64,000 nucleotides of DNA, taken from contig NW_026731929.1 in assembly GCF_028476545.1 (NCBI RefSeq), positions 129,001-193,000 on the forward strand. Direction: 5' to 3'. Below, in pieces: positions 35,341 through 49,576 of this stretch (the stretch's first letter is position 1; the number at the start of each line of letters is the position of its first letter). A model generated the notes under the pieces. It ran no database searches, had not been told where the DNA came from, and saw only the letters and a program-made list of their open reading frames with translations. The position numbers and the translations under genes are program-made. This DNA is from Physella acuta (lineage: Eukaryota; Mollusca; Gastropoda; Physidae).

Positions 35341-36054
35341 TCTACAACCTACAGCACAGGATACAGTAACACCTGTACCACAACCCCCGACACCAAGCAA
35401 CCTACAAGAACCTCCAACAATGGAGGCAACAGACCTAACCTCAGAAATGGAAACCAGCTCGTCAATGAAAAGAAAAAACCAAACCAGCCCCACTGAACTA
35501 GGGAAAATAACTATAGAAAAAAACACGCAAAGCAAACCAAAAACCCCCTCACATGCAGCTACTGCCTTAACTCGCACCAAACACTCGAGGAACTAATGTG
35601 TCACGAAGCTACAGAACACAGGGCATTCAAGCAATGCCATCACTGCAACGATGGAATAATCCACGAGTCTATTTCTAAACACTTCCTAGAAGAGCATAAA
35701 GAATTCGCCTTCAGATGTGTTTTCTATGATGTAATCCTCCCAGCACACTGCATCTATCACCACATGGCAGCGCATCACATAGACATCATGACTGAGGAAC
35801 AAAAAAACCGATTAAGTGAAAACCTAAAAGAAGTCTCTGAAGGTAAATAAATAAAACAAAACAATAGGGAATCTAAAAGACACAGCAACGCTATCATTGT
35901 TAAACGTTTTGTATTAGTCACAATTGAACTGGTATATTATGCATTAATGTTATACTATGTATTACATTATAATTTAACTCTTTTAACATGCAACCTATCC
36001 ATACAATGGAAGGAGTTCTATTAAACGCCTAACGGCAAAAAAAAAAAAAAAAAA
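35341..36054 (+). mobile_element. LINE-like ORF1 element, copy D2, 5'-truncated, in tandem
   Basis: It begins directly after the A-run of D1 with sequence equal to D1 from about 34798 (CAACCTACAGCACAGGATAC). It continues in frame with KRKNQTSPTELGKITIEK, then frame-shifted finger 1 (CSYC...HEATEH) and fingers 2 and 3 (35596-35850). The 3' UTR repeats AAACGTTTTGTATTAG and a hairpin (TCCATACAATGGA), then TATTAAACGCC and 18 A. U2 sequence follows. Confidence 0.85.
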
Positions 36055-36087
36055 GTATCTGTTCTTATCAGCTTAATATCTGATACG
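36055..36087 (+). other. U2 snRNA fragment, 33 nt, at the 3' edge of copy D2
   Basis: GTATCTGTTCTTATCAGCTT followed by AATATCTGATACG matches the U2 branch-recognition and stem IIa region with one difference from the human sequence I recall. It starts exactly where the poly(A) ends and overlaps by about nine bases (GTATCTGTT) the point where U2 heads stop elsewhere. That is the pattern of a target-site duplication. Confidence 0.88.
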
Positions 36088-36109
36088 AAATTAAAAAAAA
36101 AAATAAACA

Positions 36110-36305
36110 ATAAAAATAAGCGAAAAAAGTAGTAATCTGACATTGGTATTAATTATAGAAAATTAAATTTAAAAAAATTATTTAAAATTATTTGGTGATT
36201 TATTACACAATGTTTATTACAACTCCCAGTAATTGTTAATGTTAATGCAATAATAAAATATTATTGATGTCCACCAGCTGTAGTATTAATACCAGGAATT
36301 TAGCA
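36110..36305 (+). repeat. 'Arm' repeat, right part only
   Basis: Covers only the terminal words (TTGGTGATT, CAACTCCCAGTAATTG, ATTAATACCAGGAA). Confidence 0.75.
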
Positions 36306-36370
36306 AAGCTTACTATTCATTCTAAATAGCAGGATCCAATGTCTGTGTATTTTTATTATTAATTTTTTTT

Positions 36371-36817
36371 TTGACTTTAAGATGGCATAAACGTGAAAGG
36401 CAAGACCTTAAAAGGCCCTCGCTCTGTCCTGAAGATAATACGGACACCACGCAAACAACCAGCTGGCCTGTGTCAACACCCGTAACAGATACATATTCAA
36501 ATGAAACTGTAAATGTTCTTCAAAGTGGGAGAAAAACCGGAGATGTGTTACAAAATGAGAGCCCTGTACCTGTAAGTACACTCTTCAAAAAAATCACGCT
36601 TTCGGGGACCGCACCTGGGCAGCATCCCAAAAACACGCTACGTGTGTTGATTAAAGGAAAAAAAGAACGTCGAATCAACGAATTCATATTAGAGGACCTA
36701 TTTACGTGTAAACTGAACGTAAATCGTTCTCAAATTCTTAATGTCTACAACTTGGGGAAACCCTCCTTTTTTTTGACCGGTTTGTTACCTTCAACAAACA
36801 GGTATGAACATATTTGA
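36371..36817 (+). pseudogene. CCHC ORF family, copy 2, truncated
   Basis: Matches residues about 25-150 of the ORF at 25732 (PSLCPEDNTDTTQTT ... LNVYNLGKPS), with a few codons missing, then diverges abruptly at 36760. The knuckle is absent. Confidence 0.8.
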
Positions 36818-37029
36818 ACTCTCTTATGAGAACCTTTGTAATGAATTGTTGACCTCTAAAACAAATTTCCACCGTAACCCCACACCACAGCACGCGACTT
36901 AAACACAAATCTTACCCCCCCCCCCCCCCCCCTAGCTTATCCGTTGACATTAAACTCCAAAACTAAACTTTTCTCAAATCTAAACTCGATACAAAAATAG
37001 CCCCCCCCCCCCCACACCCACCAAGGAAC

Positions 37030-37430
37030 TAAAAACTGACACAGAATATTAATGTTAGTCCCGAGAGTGCACCAAGGTGTAACACAGTTCACAGCGGTTT
37101 GCTGTCGTCTTTTGTTTGTGGCAAAGTATCTCGCACGTGGAACTTTTTTGTCAGGGGAGAAAACAAACAATACTTTTTTTTAAAGGGAGGTAATTATAAA
37201 ATTAAATGATAAAACAAAAAGAAAAAAAGAATTAATATATGTTGAAACAAAAGCAAGTAAACAAACTTAGTATTAATTATAAAAAAATTAAATCACAAAA
37301 ATAAAATTAAATTTTCTGGTGATTAATAAAAAATGTTAATTACAACTCATAGTAATTGTTAATTATTAATACAATAATTAGTAGTCACTAGTAACAACCA
37401 ACTATAATATTAATAGCAAGAAATTTTTTT
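37030..37430 (+). repeat. 'Arm' repeat
   Basis: A complete arm preceded by a C-run and the usual AAACTCGATACAAAAATAG bridge. It stands 30-50 bases ahead of U2-related sequence split by a retroposon. Confidence 0.85.
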
Positions 37431-37488
37431 ATCAATACTACGTCAGACTCTTAACCGTCTTATCAAATTCTTCTACTCAACTATGGAC

Positions 37489-37491
<3 letters not shown>

Positions 37492-37541
<50 letters not shown>

Positions 37542-38456
37542 TATGAACTGTCATTGAGATCCGCCCCTCACCCTCATTAGGTATGTAACGCATCAATGAT
37601 CCCGCTGCCTGGTCAGCCTTTCTCAACCAACCCTCACCCCTCACATACACCTCCACGTCCCACGATGTTTCCTTCCCTTTAAATTTGCATATCAATGTAA
37701 CCTCTAGGCACATGTTGACAGCTTGGAGTTGGTGTTTGTCATGTTATTGTATTATGTATTTACATTGCCCTTCACGGCATGTCCTATATTGCGAACAGCA
37801 GCTAGTAATTAAATTGCTTTATTTACTGATGTTACCACCACGGATCTATCATTTTGTTGGCAAATAAGTTACAAACCAATCTTTTTTTTTTTTTTTTCTC
37901 ATTGTTGAAGCAATTGTCTTTCAATTCAATGCACCTTTGGTACTCCATTTATATATTTTGCTATTTATTTACTGTACTCTTTCACCAATGCAGCTATATT
38001 GTAAATATCCACCCAAACGGTGTGGAATGTTTTTGGAATGTCTTTTTTTAAATTTCTGTTTATTGATGTAACTCTTATGAACATTTTGACACCTTGGTTT
38101 CCCATTTTCCGAAACTTTTGTAATTGTAATATGTATTCAAATGGCCCTTCACGGCAAACCCTACATTGAGAACAGCAGCTAGCAATTTAAATTTCATTTA
38201 GTTTTTTATGTTCCCACCACGGATCTATCTTTCTGTTGGTAAACAGGCAACAAACCAGCCTTTTTCATTGTTTAAGCCATTGCCTTTCATTCAAATACCT
38301 TTTGTATTTCTTCTACATAATTTGCTATTTATTACCTGTACTTTTTCACAAATGTAGCTATATTGTAAATATTCACTCAAACGGCGTGGAATGTTATTGT
38401 ATTTGTATTTGTTTTAAATTGGAAAATAAAAGTATTATATTTAAAAAAAAAAAAAA
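37492..38456 (+). mobile_element. Poly(A) retroposon, 965 bp, with 15-bp target duplication
   Basis: Flanked by TCAACTATGGACGTT on both sides (37477-37491 and 38457-38471). The 3' end has AATAAA (38424) and a 14-base A-run, and the 5' side opens with an A-run of about 47. The interior holds two diverged copies of a ~290-bp block (37750-38035 and 38140-38400, words ACCACGGATCTATC and GCTATATTGTAAATAT). No protein recognised. It landed inside the U2-derived head of another element. Confidence 0.8.
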
Positions 38457-38465
38457 TCAACTATG

Positions 38466-38760
38466 GACGTTTGGCCAAGATCAAAGTGTAGTATCTGTTA
38501 TGGGTCTACATCAGGGGTCGGCAACCTTTTGAAGCGGAAGAGCCAAAAGTTACAATTTTCAAAATTTCCCTGGTTTTAAAGAGCCACTAACCTTTTTTTA
38601 TTTCAAATATTTTTTTTTTTTATTAAGATTATTAGTATTTGTTCAAGGAGCTGGAGAGCCGCATCTTGATATCAAAAGAGCCGCATGCGGCTCGCGAGCC
38701 GCAGGTTGCCGACCCCTGGTCTACATTAATCCTAGTCAGTTGGATGGTCAGCTCCCCCCC
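38466..38760 (+). mobile_element. U2 head plus LINE leader fragment, split by MITE
   Basis: 38466-38499 matches U2 up to GTATCTGTT. The leader (ATGGGTCTACAT) follows, is broken by a MITE, and resumes CTACATTAATCCTAGTCAGT to about 38750, matching 56858-56905. It ends at a C-run. Confidence 0.8.
38512..38718 (-). mobile_element. hAT MITE, 207 bp, with 8-bp duplication
   Basis: The ends are CAGGGGTCGGCAACC and GGTTGCCGACCCCTG. The duplication is GTCTACAT (38504-38511, 38719-38726). The orientation is opposite to the MITE at 27882. Confidence 0.96.
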
Positions 38761-38989
38761 CCCCCCCTAAAGTGATTGTACTACGGGAGGGAGAGTCAAT
38801 GACGTGTGGGTAATGTCTACAAACTGTTCCATTATACACAGAATTATATTTATAAATCATAGGTTCATGTTATGTTCATAGGTTTATGTTAGGCTTATGT
38901 CAGGTTGATAGGTTTATGTTAGGTTCATGATAGGAGTAGGTCACTTTTGGGTCGCAGGCGCAGGGTGAGGGGGATGGTGAGGGTGAGGG

Positions 38990-39245
38990 TGAACAAAGGC
39001 TATATAGTAAAATACTCCCCGCCTGGGGGATGCGGCGGGACAATGACATATAGTAAAATACTCCCACCACCAGGCGCAGCCTGCCGCAGCCTGGGACAAC
39101 GGGATATAGTAAAATACTCCCTGGGGGAAGGGTGAGGTACACCGACATATAGTAAAATACTCCCCCCACCTGGGGGAGGTGGATGGTGAGGGTTAAACAT
39201 GTTATATAGTAAAATACTCCCCCACCTGGGGGAGGCGGAGGGTGA
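38990..39245. repeat. ~45-bp minisatellite (TATAGTAAAATACTCCC core)
   Basis: Five units with a constant TATAGTAAAATACTCC core and variable G/C-rich spacers such as CACCTGGGGGAGG. Confidence 0.9.
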
Positions 39246-39299
39246 GGGTGGGTCACCACCGGTGACCTTGTGACGTAATCAGCGGTGACCTTGTGACGT

Positions 39300-39790
39300 A
39301 ATCACTGACCTAGTTACGTAATTTTAATGCGTTTTTTATTAGTTTTTTTTTTTTTAATTTTAATTAATTTTTATTAACGAGTTACGTAATTTGATTATTT
39401 GTTTACTTTTTAATTATTTTTATTTTGTTTATTTTTAATTTTATTTTATAATTAGTTTGAATTTTTATTGACTAGTTATGTAATTTAATTACTTTGATTG
39501 TTTAATTTGTTTGTTTACTTGTTGTTTAATTTAATTACTTTGTTTATATTGTGTAATTTTTATTAACGAATTACGTAATTTGATTTTTTTATTTTTTTTT
39601 ATTTTTTAAATTTTTAATTTTATTTTATAATTAGTTTAATTATTATTAATGAGTTACGTAATTTGATTTTAATTTTTTACATTTTTTACATTTTTTAAAT
39701 TTTAAAATTTTTTAAAATTGTTAATTTTTATTTTTAAATTTGTTTATTTGTTTATTTGTTTATTTGTTTGAAATTCCTTTTATTTCTTTT
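39300..39790. repeat. AT-rich degenerate repeat (GAGTTACGTAATTTGATT)
   Basis: GTTACGTAATTT recurs five or six times among long T-rich runs. No gene. Confidence 0.65.
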
Positions 39791-39879
39791 CTTTGTATGT
39801 TGCTTTAAAATAAAAGACTAACACTACGAACGTGTACCGAAAATAGAACATTCATTAAAGATAACGATCAGCCACACCT

Positions 39880-40660
39880 GTTACTTATCGATCCGCGATC
39901 CTTTTTTTTTGACACGCGCCGCATAGTGATTGATGGGTTTTTTCTCGATCGCAGCTACAGGCCCATCAACATAATAGCCCACCTAATTAATTTGGTCACG
40001 CATCATGGATTTATGTCGAGTTCGCGGAAGCGAAAACCGCAGGGGTCCGGTGTTTAATGGGAAGCCATTAAGTCCCTCTCCGCGTTAAGTGTGGCGACAG
40101 CTGGTCCCGTGCTTTCCACTAACAGTTATACGCGCAGTATCATAGGTTTTTTTTTTTTTTTGATCGAGTAAAGAAATAGTATTGATCGACCTGTGTATCC
40201 ATTAACCAGCTGTGCAACAGCTGTTGCGCGACCACAGCATAGGATCTGGTAATTATCGCGAAGCCATTAAGTGCTTCTTACCGCGCACCATAGGGGGGTA
40301 TGGTGGTAGACTAGAGCTGTCCATGAACTAGGTTCACATATCGTACTCCCGGTCATTCTTTGATCAAATTAAAATTTTTGTTTCCACATGTCCTACGAAC
40401 CGTCCCTTGCTATGTATGAAAGATTAATGATTGTAACTATTCGCTTATAGCGAGGGTCAGCGAAAACAAAATATTTTTAAGGGTCGGAATTTTCTTTCAA
40501 CCACCATTAGTTCAGGTTTTGAGACGAAACGAAGTCTCGCTAGGTTCGTGTTTTTAATAGGCGACAGGGCGACTTAGTGCGTTGGTACGTGAGGTATGCG
40601 GGGGTAGACATGTTTTTTACAAGTCTGGAAAAGTAATTAAGTTTTTTTTTTATGACCGTT
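39880..40660. other. Unexplained mixed-composition block with repeated hairpin word
   Basis: This block differs in composition from its neighbours. GAAGCCATTAAGTSCYTCT occurs twice (40061 and 40262); the first sits in a clean stem TTAATGG-GAAG-CCATTAA. Other words include CGCGCCGCATAGTGATTGAT and AGCTGTGCAACAGCTGTTGC. I found no frame, tRNA fold or known repeat end. Confidence 0.35.
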
Positions 40661-41503
40661 CCGATTTTCTTTTGATCTGACCACCAACTGGCCACCCTGA
40701 GACAGATAAACTTAACAAGTGTTCAATACATATTCGATTATAGTAATATGGGTGAGGGGTGTAAGCAGGCGGTTTGTTGAAAACAAACACCGTCCCACTC
40801 TAGTGTAAACTCTAACTCTATAAATGTCAAAACAAATACATAATTACCCAAGAATAAAATGAAATTGTTTAACACTATTCGTGTTTTCAAAATGTTTTTG
40901 TCTATAATCAGAATTAAATATATCGTCATCATAAATGCTAAAGTATTACAGCATAATGAAAGTTTTTGAAATCGGAGTTGGTATAAAAGCACGCTTTTCG
41001 ATATAATAGTAAGACATTCGGAATAATAGCCTTCACTTAACTAAATATCGTTCTTTAAGTTCAGATCATATGTTTTTTAATTTACTACTGCTTCTTTGTT
41101 TTCTTTAAAGATCATTTTTTTTAACATAGTGATAGGTATGGGTTAGATCACTGTATTGCTCACACACCTTTTTACTGATAATTGCAAAAACAATATTCAC
41201 AGAGTTTTACGTTTAAAAAGCTAATTTTCGGGCGGCATGGTACTTTGGTACATCATTACGCGTTTTCCCAAGTGTACTTAACAGATGTTCGGGGTGGGTT
41301 GGGGGGGGGGGGGTGGTAGGTTCAACTTCATTCACCACTGTTAGGTCACTTTAGGTCAATTAACCAACCCAGTTTATACCTAGGTGTGACATTAATGTCG
41401 CTCTACACCATTGTGGTGGTGAGGTGTGACGGGGGTGGGGGGGGGGGGGGGAAGGTAACAAACTCAGAGTGAACATAGCGCCAGATTTTAGATGACTGTT
41501 CTA
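40661..41503. other. No gene recognised
   Basis: AT-rich with two G-runs (41298, 41436). The segment 40900-41230 shares words (AAAGCACGCTTTT, GATCACTGTATTGC) in reverse with about 1150-1400, suggesting a further worn hAT copy. Confidence 0.4.
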
Positions 41504-43590
<2,087 letters not shown>

Positions 43591-43794
43591 GTGTTATTTT
43601 GTGCAGTTTAAAATATGATTATTTGCGTGAAGCTTCTATATATTTTGCGCAGTTGCGGTACAATAGCCAATGAGGTTTTACCGAGGCGTGGTTATGTTAC
43701 ATACAGAATAGAACTTTATATATTAGCCTAATACAGTAAATCGAGTAAATATTTCGCCTTTTACTAAAGATTTCCGATACTCTAACATCCTATA

Positions 43795-45480
43795 ATGTCA
43801 TCTCCTCATAAGATGTCATACGCAGGTATTGTCAGCGTCAACAAAGGGGTTGCGCCCTTGGGTGCTCCCCCTGGGTCGAGAGACTTGGGGAGGAGCAACC
43901 CGGACTACGGTTCGGGTGGCTTAATGAAATCCTTGGCCCAACCCTTTTTAGCCACAACTGCCACTTTGGATGTACCAGATGAAGATTGCCCAGAACTATA
44001 CCCAGTTGATACACCTACCATCCAAATGCGAATCTCATCAAGAGGCCATCCCAACCTACGGGGTCACATCCTAAGGCAAATCATAAGCAACGAACAAATC
44101 TTGCTGCTAAACTACGGGCGAGCTGACACTTGGTTTTTCTCATCAACAGCATTTGACGTCACCACGCTTCATAATACACACAAAATACACGTCCCATACA
44201 CACTGCATTTCACACTACACGAAAAAGACAGAATAAACGGAACCCTTAGATGCTTACCCCCCACACTCAGCGATCACACATTCATACAAGCACTACAGCC
44301 TTACAGCAGCAAAGAACCAATCATAACCACAATTCCTCACACCAGTAATCGCAACTTCTCCATACACACTGACAATCCAACAAACATCCCTCACTACATT
44401 CAAATAAATTACAAAAACAAACCCCTCAACATCCTAGTAGCCATCAATGGAAGAAAACAAGCCTGACAAACCTGCTCGTCAACCCTGCACTGGACCAGTC
44501 ACTGTCCAAAATCCAATATACACATGACAGCACCACAGAAACAAGTCACGCATGCACAGCAGCAAACAACAGAGCCCCCTAAGCCGACTTCAGATTCAAC
44601 ACCTTATGCGCCCCTGACAACATCACAGGAACCAGCACCAACCACACCGCAGGCCCTAGAACCGATGGAAAACCAGACAACCCTAAACACGACTACAACA
44701 AACAGTCAACCAACCAGCCCCCACAAATCGCCTAGTAAGCCAACAACCTCCAATACAAGCATGACGAAATCGCCAACCATCAAAACAACTGCACCAAAAA
44801 TCCTCATACCAAACTTTGCTGCATCATCCTCGCTGAGCCCAAACTCTTTCAAGTTTACAGCGACGCCAACCTCTACAATTAACAACCCCAGCCTAAATGT
44901 GGAAATGAGCGACGGCACAAACTCAAAAAGAAAAAAAGAACACAGCCCTACAGACGCGAAGCAGTCGACAAAAAATCTAAAAACCCAAAAATCGGGATAT
45001 AACAGCAAAAGATGCAGATTTTGCACTCAGAAATACAAATCAATCGAAGATAGGCAAGAACACGAGGTTTCAGCACACCAGGAACTCTTAATGTGTCACA
45101 TATGCAACAGCGAGTGTGGATACATGGACATATCCCAGCACTACAAAGAGTACCATCCCGACGAAACTACGTATATCTGCCACCATTGCAGAATATGCCT
45201 CCCTCTAAAGGGTATGAAGGTTCACACAAAGAATCATCATCCGTGAGTTAAATAAATCGCCCAACATAGAGTATCAAATGAAAACTTAATTAACACTTAG
45301 TAACTTTAGACTTTGTATAACTTTGTATAAGGGAACTTAAATATATACGTTTTGTATTAGATACGTACTATAACTTGTATAATATGTATGTATATGCTCA
45401 TGTAAACCTGCTCTTGCTGCCTACCCTTGCTCGAGTGGGAAAGCAGCAAGAGAGGAACAATATTAAACTCATAAAAAAAA
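43795..45480 (+). pseudogene. LINE-like ORF1 element, copy E (most complete body)
   Basis: An upstream ATG at 43795 and the usual ORF1 ATG at 43924 are in one frame. They are joined through the hairpin ACCCGGACTACGGTTCGGGT. Signatures are ILLLNYGRADTWFFSS, LHEKDRINGTLRCLPP and SNRNFSIHTDNPTNIPHYIQ. A TGA replaces the first Cys codon of the CCHC knuckle (compare CQTC in copy B). The frame reopens at 44524 and runs 240 codons through a Pro/Thr/Ser linker, a KRKKE stretch and three C2H2 fingers to TGA at 45246. The 3' UTR holds AAACTTAATTAACACTTAG, ACGTTTTGTATTAG and the CTTGCTGC hairpin, then an A-run. No ORF2. Confidence 0.88.
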
Positions 45481-46370
45481 ATGTATTTACTGAAAAATCT
45501 GTATAACTCAGACCACCCATGTCTTGTGACCGATTGGTATAAAAACAAGATGGCCGAAACCAGACAGGCAAGACTTTCAAAATACCTTATCTGGCCTTCG
45601 CTCTGTCCTGTAGATAACACGGACACCACGCAAACAACCAGCTGGCCTGTGTCAACACCCGTAACAGATACATATTCAAATGAAACTGTAAATGTTCTTC
45701 AAAGTGGGAGAAAAACCGGAGATGTGTCACAAAAGGAGAGACCTAACCCTGTACCTGTAAGTACACTCTTCAAAAAAATCATGCTTTCGGGGACCGCACC
45801 TGGGCGGTATCCCAAAAACACGCTATGTGTGTTGATTAAAGGAAAAAAGGAACGTCGAATCGACGAATTCATATTAGAGGACCGATTTACGTGTAAACTG
45901 AACGTAAACCGTTCTCAAATTCTTAATGTCTACAACTTGGGGAAACCAAGCGAATGGTTTATCTCTTTCGAATCAGAAGAAATTTACAACTCGCTACAAT
46001 TGGCAGTGATATGTGAACATTCGGATTATTGTAGCAGCATTTTGCTGCTGCATGTGTACAAAACGGTCAGAGGGGTCACCCAAAATGGGTACCCCCTACC
46101 ATTACCCAGAATATGATCAACAAAATTATGATTGAAATATCAGAACCAGACACAATAGTTTCAACCCTTAAGATCGGGAAAAGTGATAATGGGGAAAGTC
46201 GATTTCTGTCCAAACGTTCCTTTAAAGGATTTACCCCATTACATTGATCTTGAGATCAGTGTGGAAACTTACACCTTGTTACTACAACATAACGGTAGAA
46301 GATCTATATGCCCCCTGTGTGGCACGACCAAACACGGACCGGATATCTGCCGAAACTCGTAAGTAAATGA
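45481..46370 (+). pseudogene. CCHC ORF family, copy 3
   Basis: About 95% like 25680-26568. The frame shifts near 46062 relative to copy 1, so the second globular part and the knuckle (46310-46350, CPLCGTTKHGPDIC) lie in another frame. The shared block at 46425-46690 and the minisatellite follow. Confidence 0.85.
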
Positions 46371-46754
46371 ACGATACAATATATCGATAGATAATGACGG
46401 GAACTTTTTCGACAATGTTAAGTATTGTAGCTTGAAAAGTGTACTCTTACTTTTGTAATTTAGCGCTTGTGAAAGCTCGTTAATATATAGGTTATAAAAC
46501 ATGCTTTTTCCCTACTATTCAGTCTTAGATGAAGAAATAACCAAAGCATCGTTATACAAATGACGCAATCCGTCACATTGTCACATGATCCGGAGGTCGA
46601 TTAAACCACACCCAGAAGGACAACTCCCCCACCCCCACTAATCTTAACACCCCCACTCAACTTATTCACAGTAAACCCAATCACACGTAGATTTATTTAT
46701 ATATACAAAAACACTCAAATTACTTCCTTTTTCTACACTACAACACAATATACT

Positions 46755-46925
46755 CATTTCTCCCACACCTAATTCTCCCACACAAAATTGTCCCGCACTA
46801 AATTCTCCCTCTCTAAACTCCCCCACACAAAATTTCCCACACTAAATTCTCGCACACTAAATTCTCCCACACAAAATTTTACCACACTAAACTCTCCCAC
46901 ACTAAAAATCTCCCAAAGCTAAACT
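46755..46925. repeat. 15-bp minisatellite (CCCACACTAAATTCT)n
   Basis: About ten units, fewer than the sister array at 26950 in the duplicated segment. Confidence 0.88.
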
Positions 46926-46989
46926 CGATACAAAAATAGTCTCTACCAAAATCACCCAAACATTCAATTCCCCCTCACTAGATTCCATC

Positions 46990-47935
<946 letters not shown>

Positions 47936-47971
47936 CTTTTTGGACTACATTTATTGCTGGATATTTTTTAT

Positions 47972-47996
47972 TCGCTTCTCGGCCTTTAGGCTAAGA
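47972..47996 (+). other. U2 snRNA 5' head, truncated
   Basis: CGCTTCTCGGCCTTTAGGCT then AAGA matches U2 nt ~3-27. It is cut by the left end of the hAT element at 47997. Confidence 0.75.
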
Positions 47997-49369
47997 CAGG
48001 GGTTGGCAACATGCGGCTCGCGAGCCGCGTTCGGCTCTTTTGATGTCAGGATGCGGCTATTCTGCTCCATGCACAAATATTAATAATTATTTTATTTTCG
48101 AAACTCTTAAAAATATTGTTCTGCAACATTAGGTGATGAACGATAGGCCTATAATAATAAATATAAACAATAAACACTCGCCATTCTGTTTGAATATTTG
48201 GTTAATTCCTATTTTAATGTAGGGCCCTACTTCCTATTAAATTGTCCATCCCGAATCGAAATATTCAACTTCATGGTGGATATTACAAAGAAACTAAAAG
48301 AGCTAAATGTAAAACTGCAAGGACAGGAAAACCCAGCCTATGAGTTGCTTGAAAAAGTTGATTGTTTCGAAAAAAAAACTTTTTTGATGAAATCACAGAG
48401 AGCGATACATTACTTAATTTTGATAAATTTGAAAAAAAAAATATTATGCTACTTTTAACATGAATTGCTTAGACATTACAATAAACAAAATGAATGATAG
48501 ATTCCTGAGTGATTTGAGCAATTCGAAACAAATGCAAGTACTTTGACGTACATAGTAGATCGTCTTAACACAAAAACAAATGCGATCAACATTGAGCCAA
48601 TTGGAATGGATGCTGATTTGCTTCAAATGAAATGGCTGGATTTGAAAACCAAACATTTCACGGAACTCAGGAGAAAGTTAGAAGATTTGGAGATCCAGAA
48701 AAACGCGCACGTTTCGCTGCACAACTGGACAGCTCTAACATAAATGCCTCGAGTTTAGGCACTATTATGTGACGCATGGAATATTCTCCCAAGATACTAC
48801 AATGAGGTAAAGAAGTTAGCATTTGGAGTGCTGACGATCTTCGGGTCACTATATTTATGCGAGCGGGCGTTTTTTTTTTTTTTGCATGAATAAAATAAAA
48901 GTAAAAAAGCCAACCAGTGTTTCTTCCGGGCATTTCTTGAGAGGGGCTCCCTCCCCGGACGAAATTGACTTTATATAGAAAATATATACTTTTAACAGTG
49001 TCCTTAAAGGAAATTTTAGTCCGTCCCCCGCGAAAATTTTTAGTGCTCCCCCCCCCCCCCCCCCCTTGGAGATAAAAGTCTGGAAGAAACACTGAAGCAA
49101 ACTAACAAATAAAAAAATCTTAAGGCGTGATTGAAACTGAAAACAAGTTATGAGCCAGGTTTAAACAAACTTTCAAAAAGCTTGCAAGGTCAAACTATAA
49201 TTGTAAATATTATTCAATAATTATTGTGATATAATTTGATTACTGATTTTATTATTCTAGCAGAGCTGGTTAAAATACTTAAATATGTTTTGTGCTAATC
49301 ATGTGTATGTTTTTATATGAATAAATATTATTCCATATTAAAAGCTATTTATTTTAAATTATATATAGG

Positions 49370-49468
<99 letters not shown>

Positions 49469-49576
49469 CTAATAAAATATCATAATATTGAAATAAAAAA
49501 GGCGGCTCTTTAAAAACTGGGAAATTTTATAAACTGCGACTTTTGGCTCTTCCGTCTCAAAAGGTTGCCGACCCTG
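47997..49576 (+). mobile_element. hAT element with transposase relic, 1.58 kb
   Basis: The left end is CAGGGGTTGGCAACATGCGG and the right end GGTTGCCGACCCTG. The plus strand encodes a transposase of the GTF2IRD2/ZBED-like hAT group: MVDITKKLKELNVKLQGQ (48274), YIVDRLNTKTNAINIEPIG (48546) and the C-terminal FGSLYLCERAF (48845). Two or more frame breaks and a nested MITE (48915-49094) inactivate it. An (AT)n array lies at 49371-49467. The flanks do not match: left is U2 sequence and right is LINE copy F, so a deletion joined them. Confidence 0.85.
48915..49094. mobile_element. hAT MITE (CAGTGTTTCTTCC), 180 bp
   Basis: The ends CAGTGTTTCTTCC and GGAAGAAACACTG are perfect inverted repeats. The flanks AAGCCAAC and AAGCAAAC differ at one base. 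It is inserted in the transposase relic. Confidence 0.9.

Noticed and set aside
37477-37713. Minus-strand frame with CKFKGKETSWDVEVYV as a host exon.
   Set aside because: It lies inside the poly(A) retroposon, begins in an A-run and has no splice sites or recognised domain.
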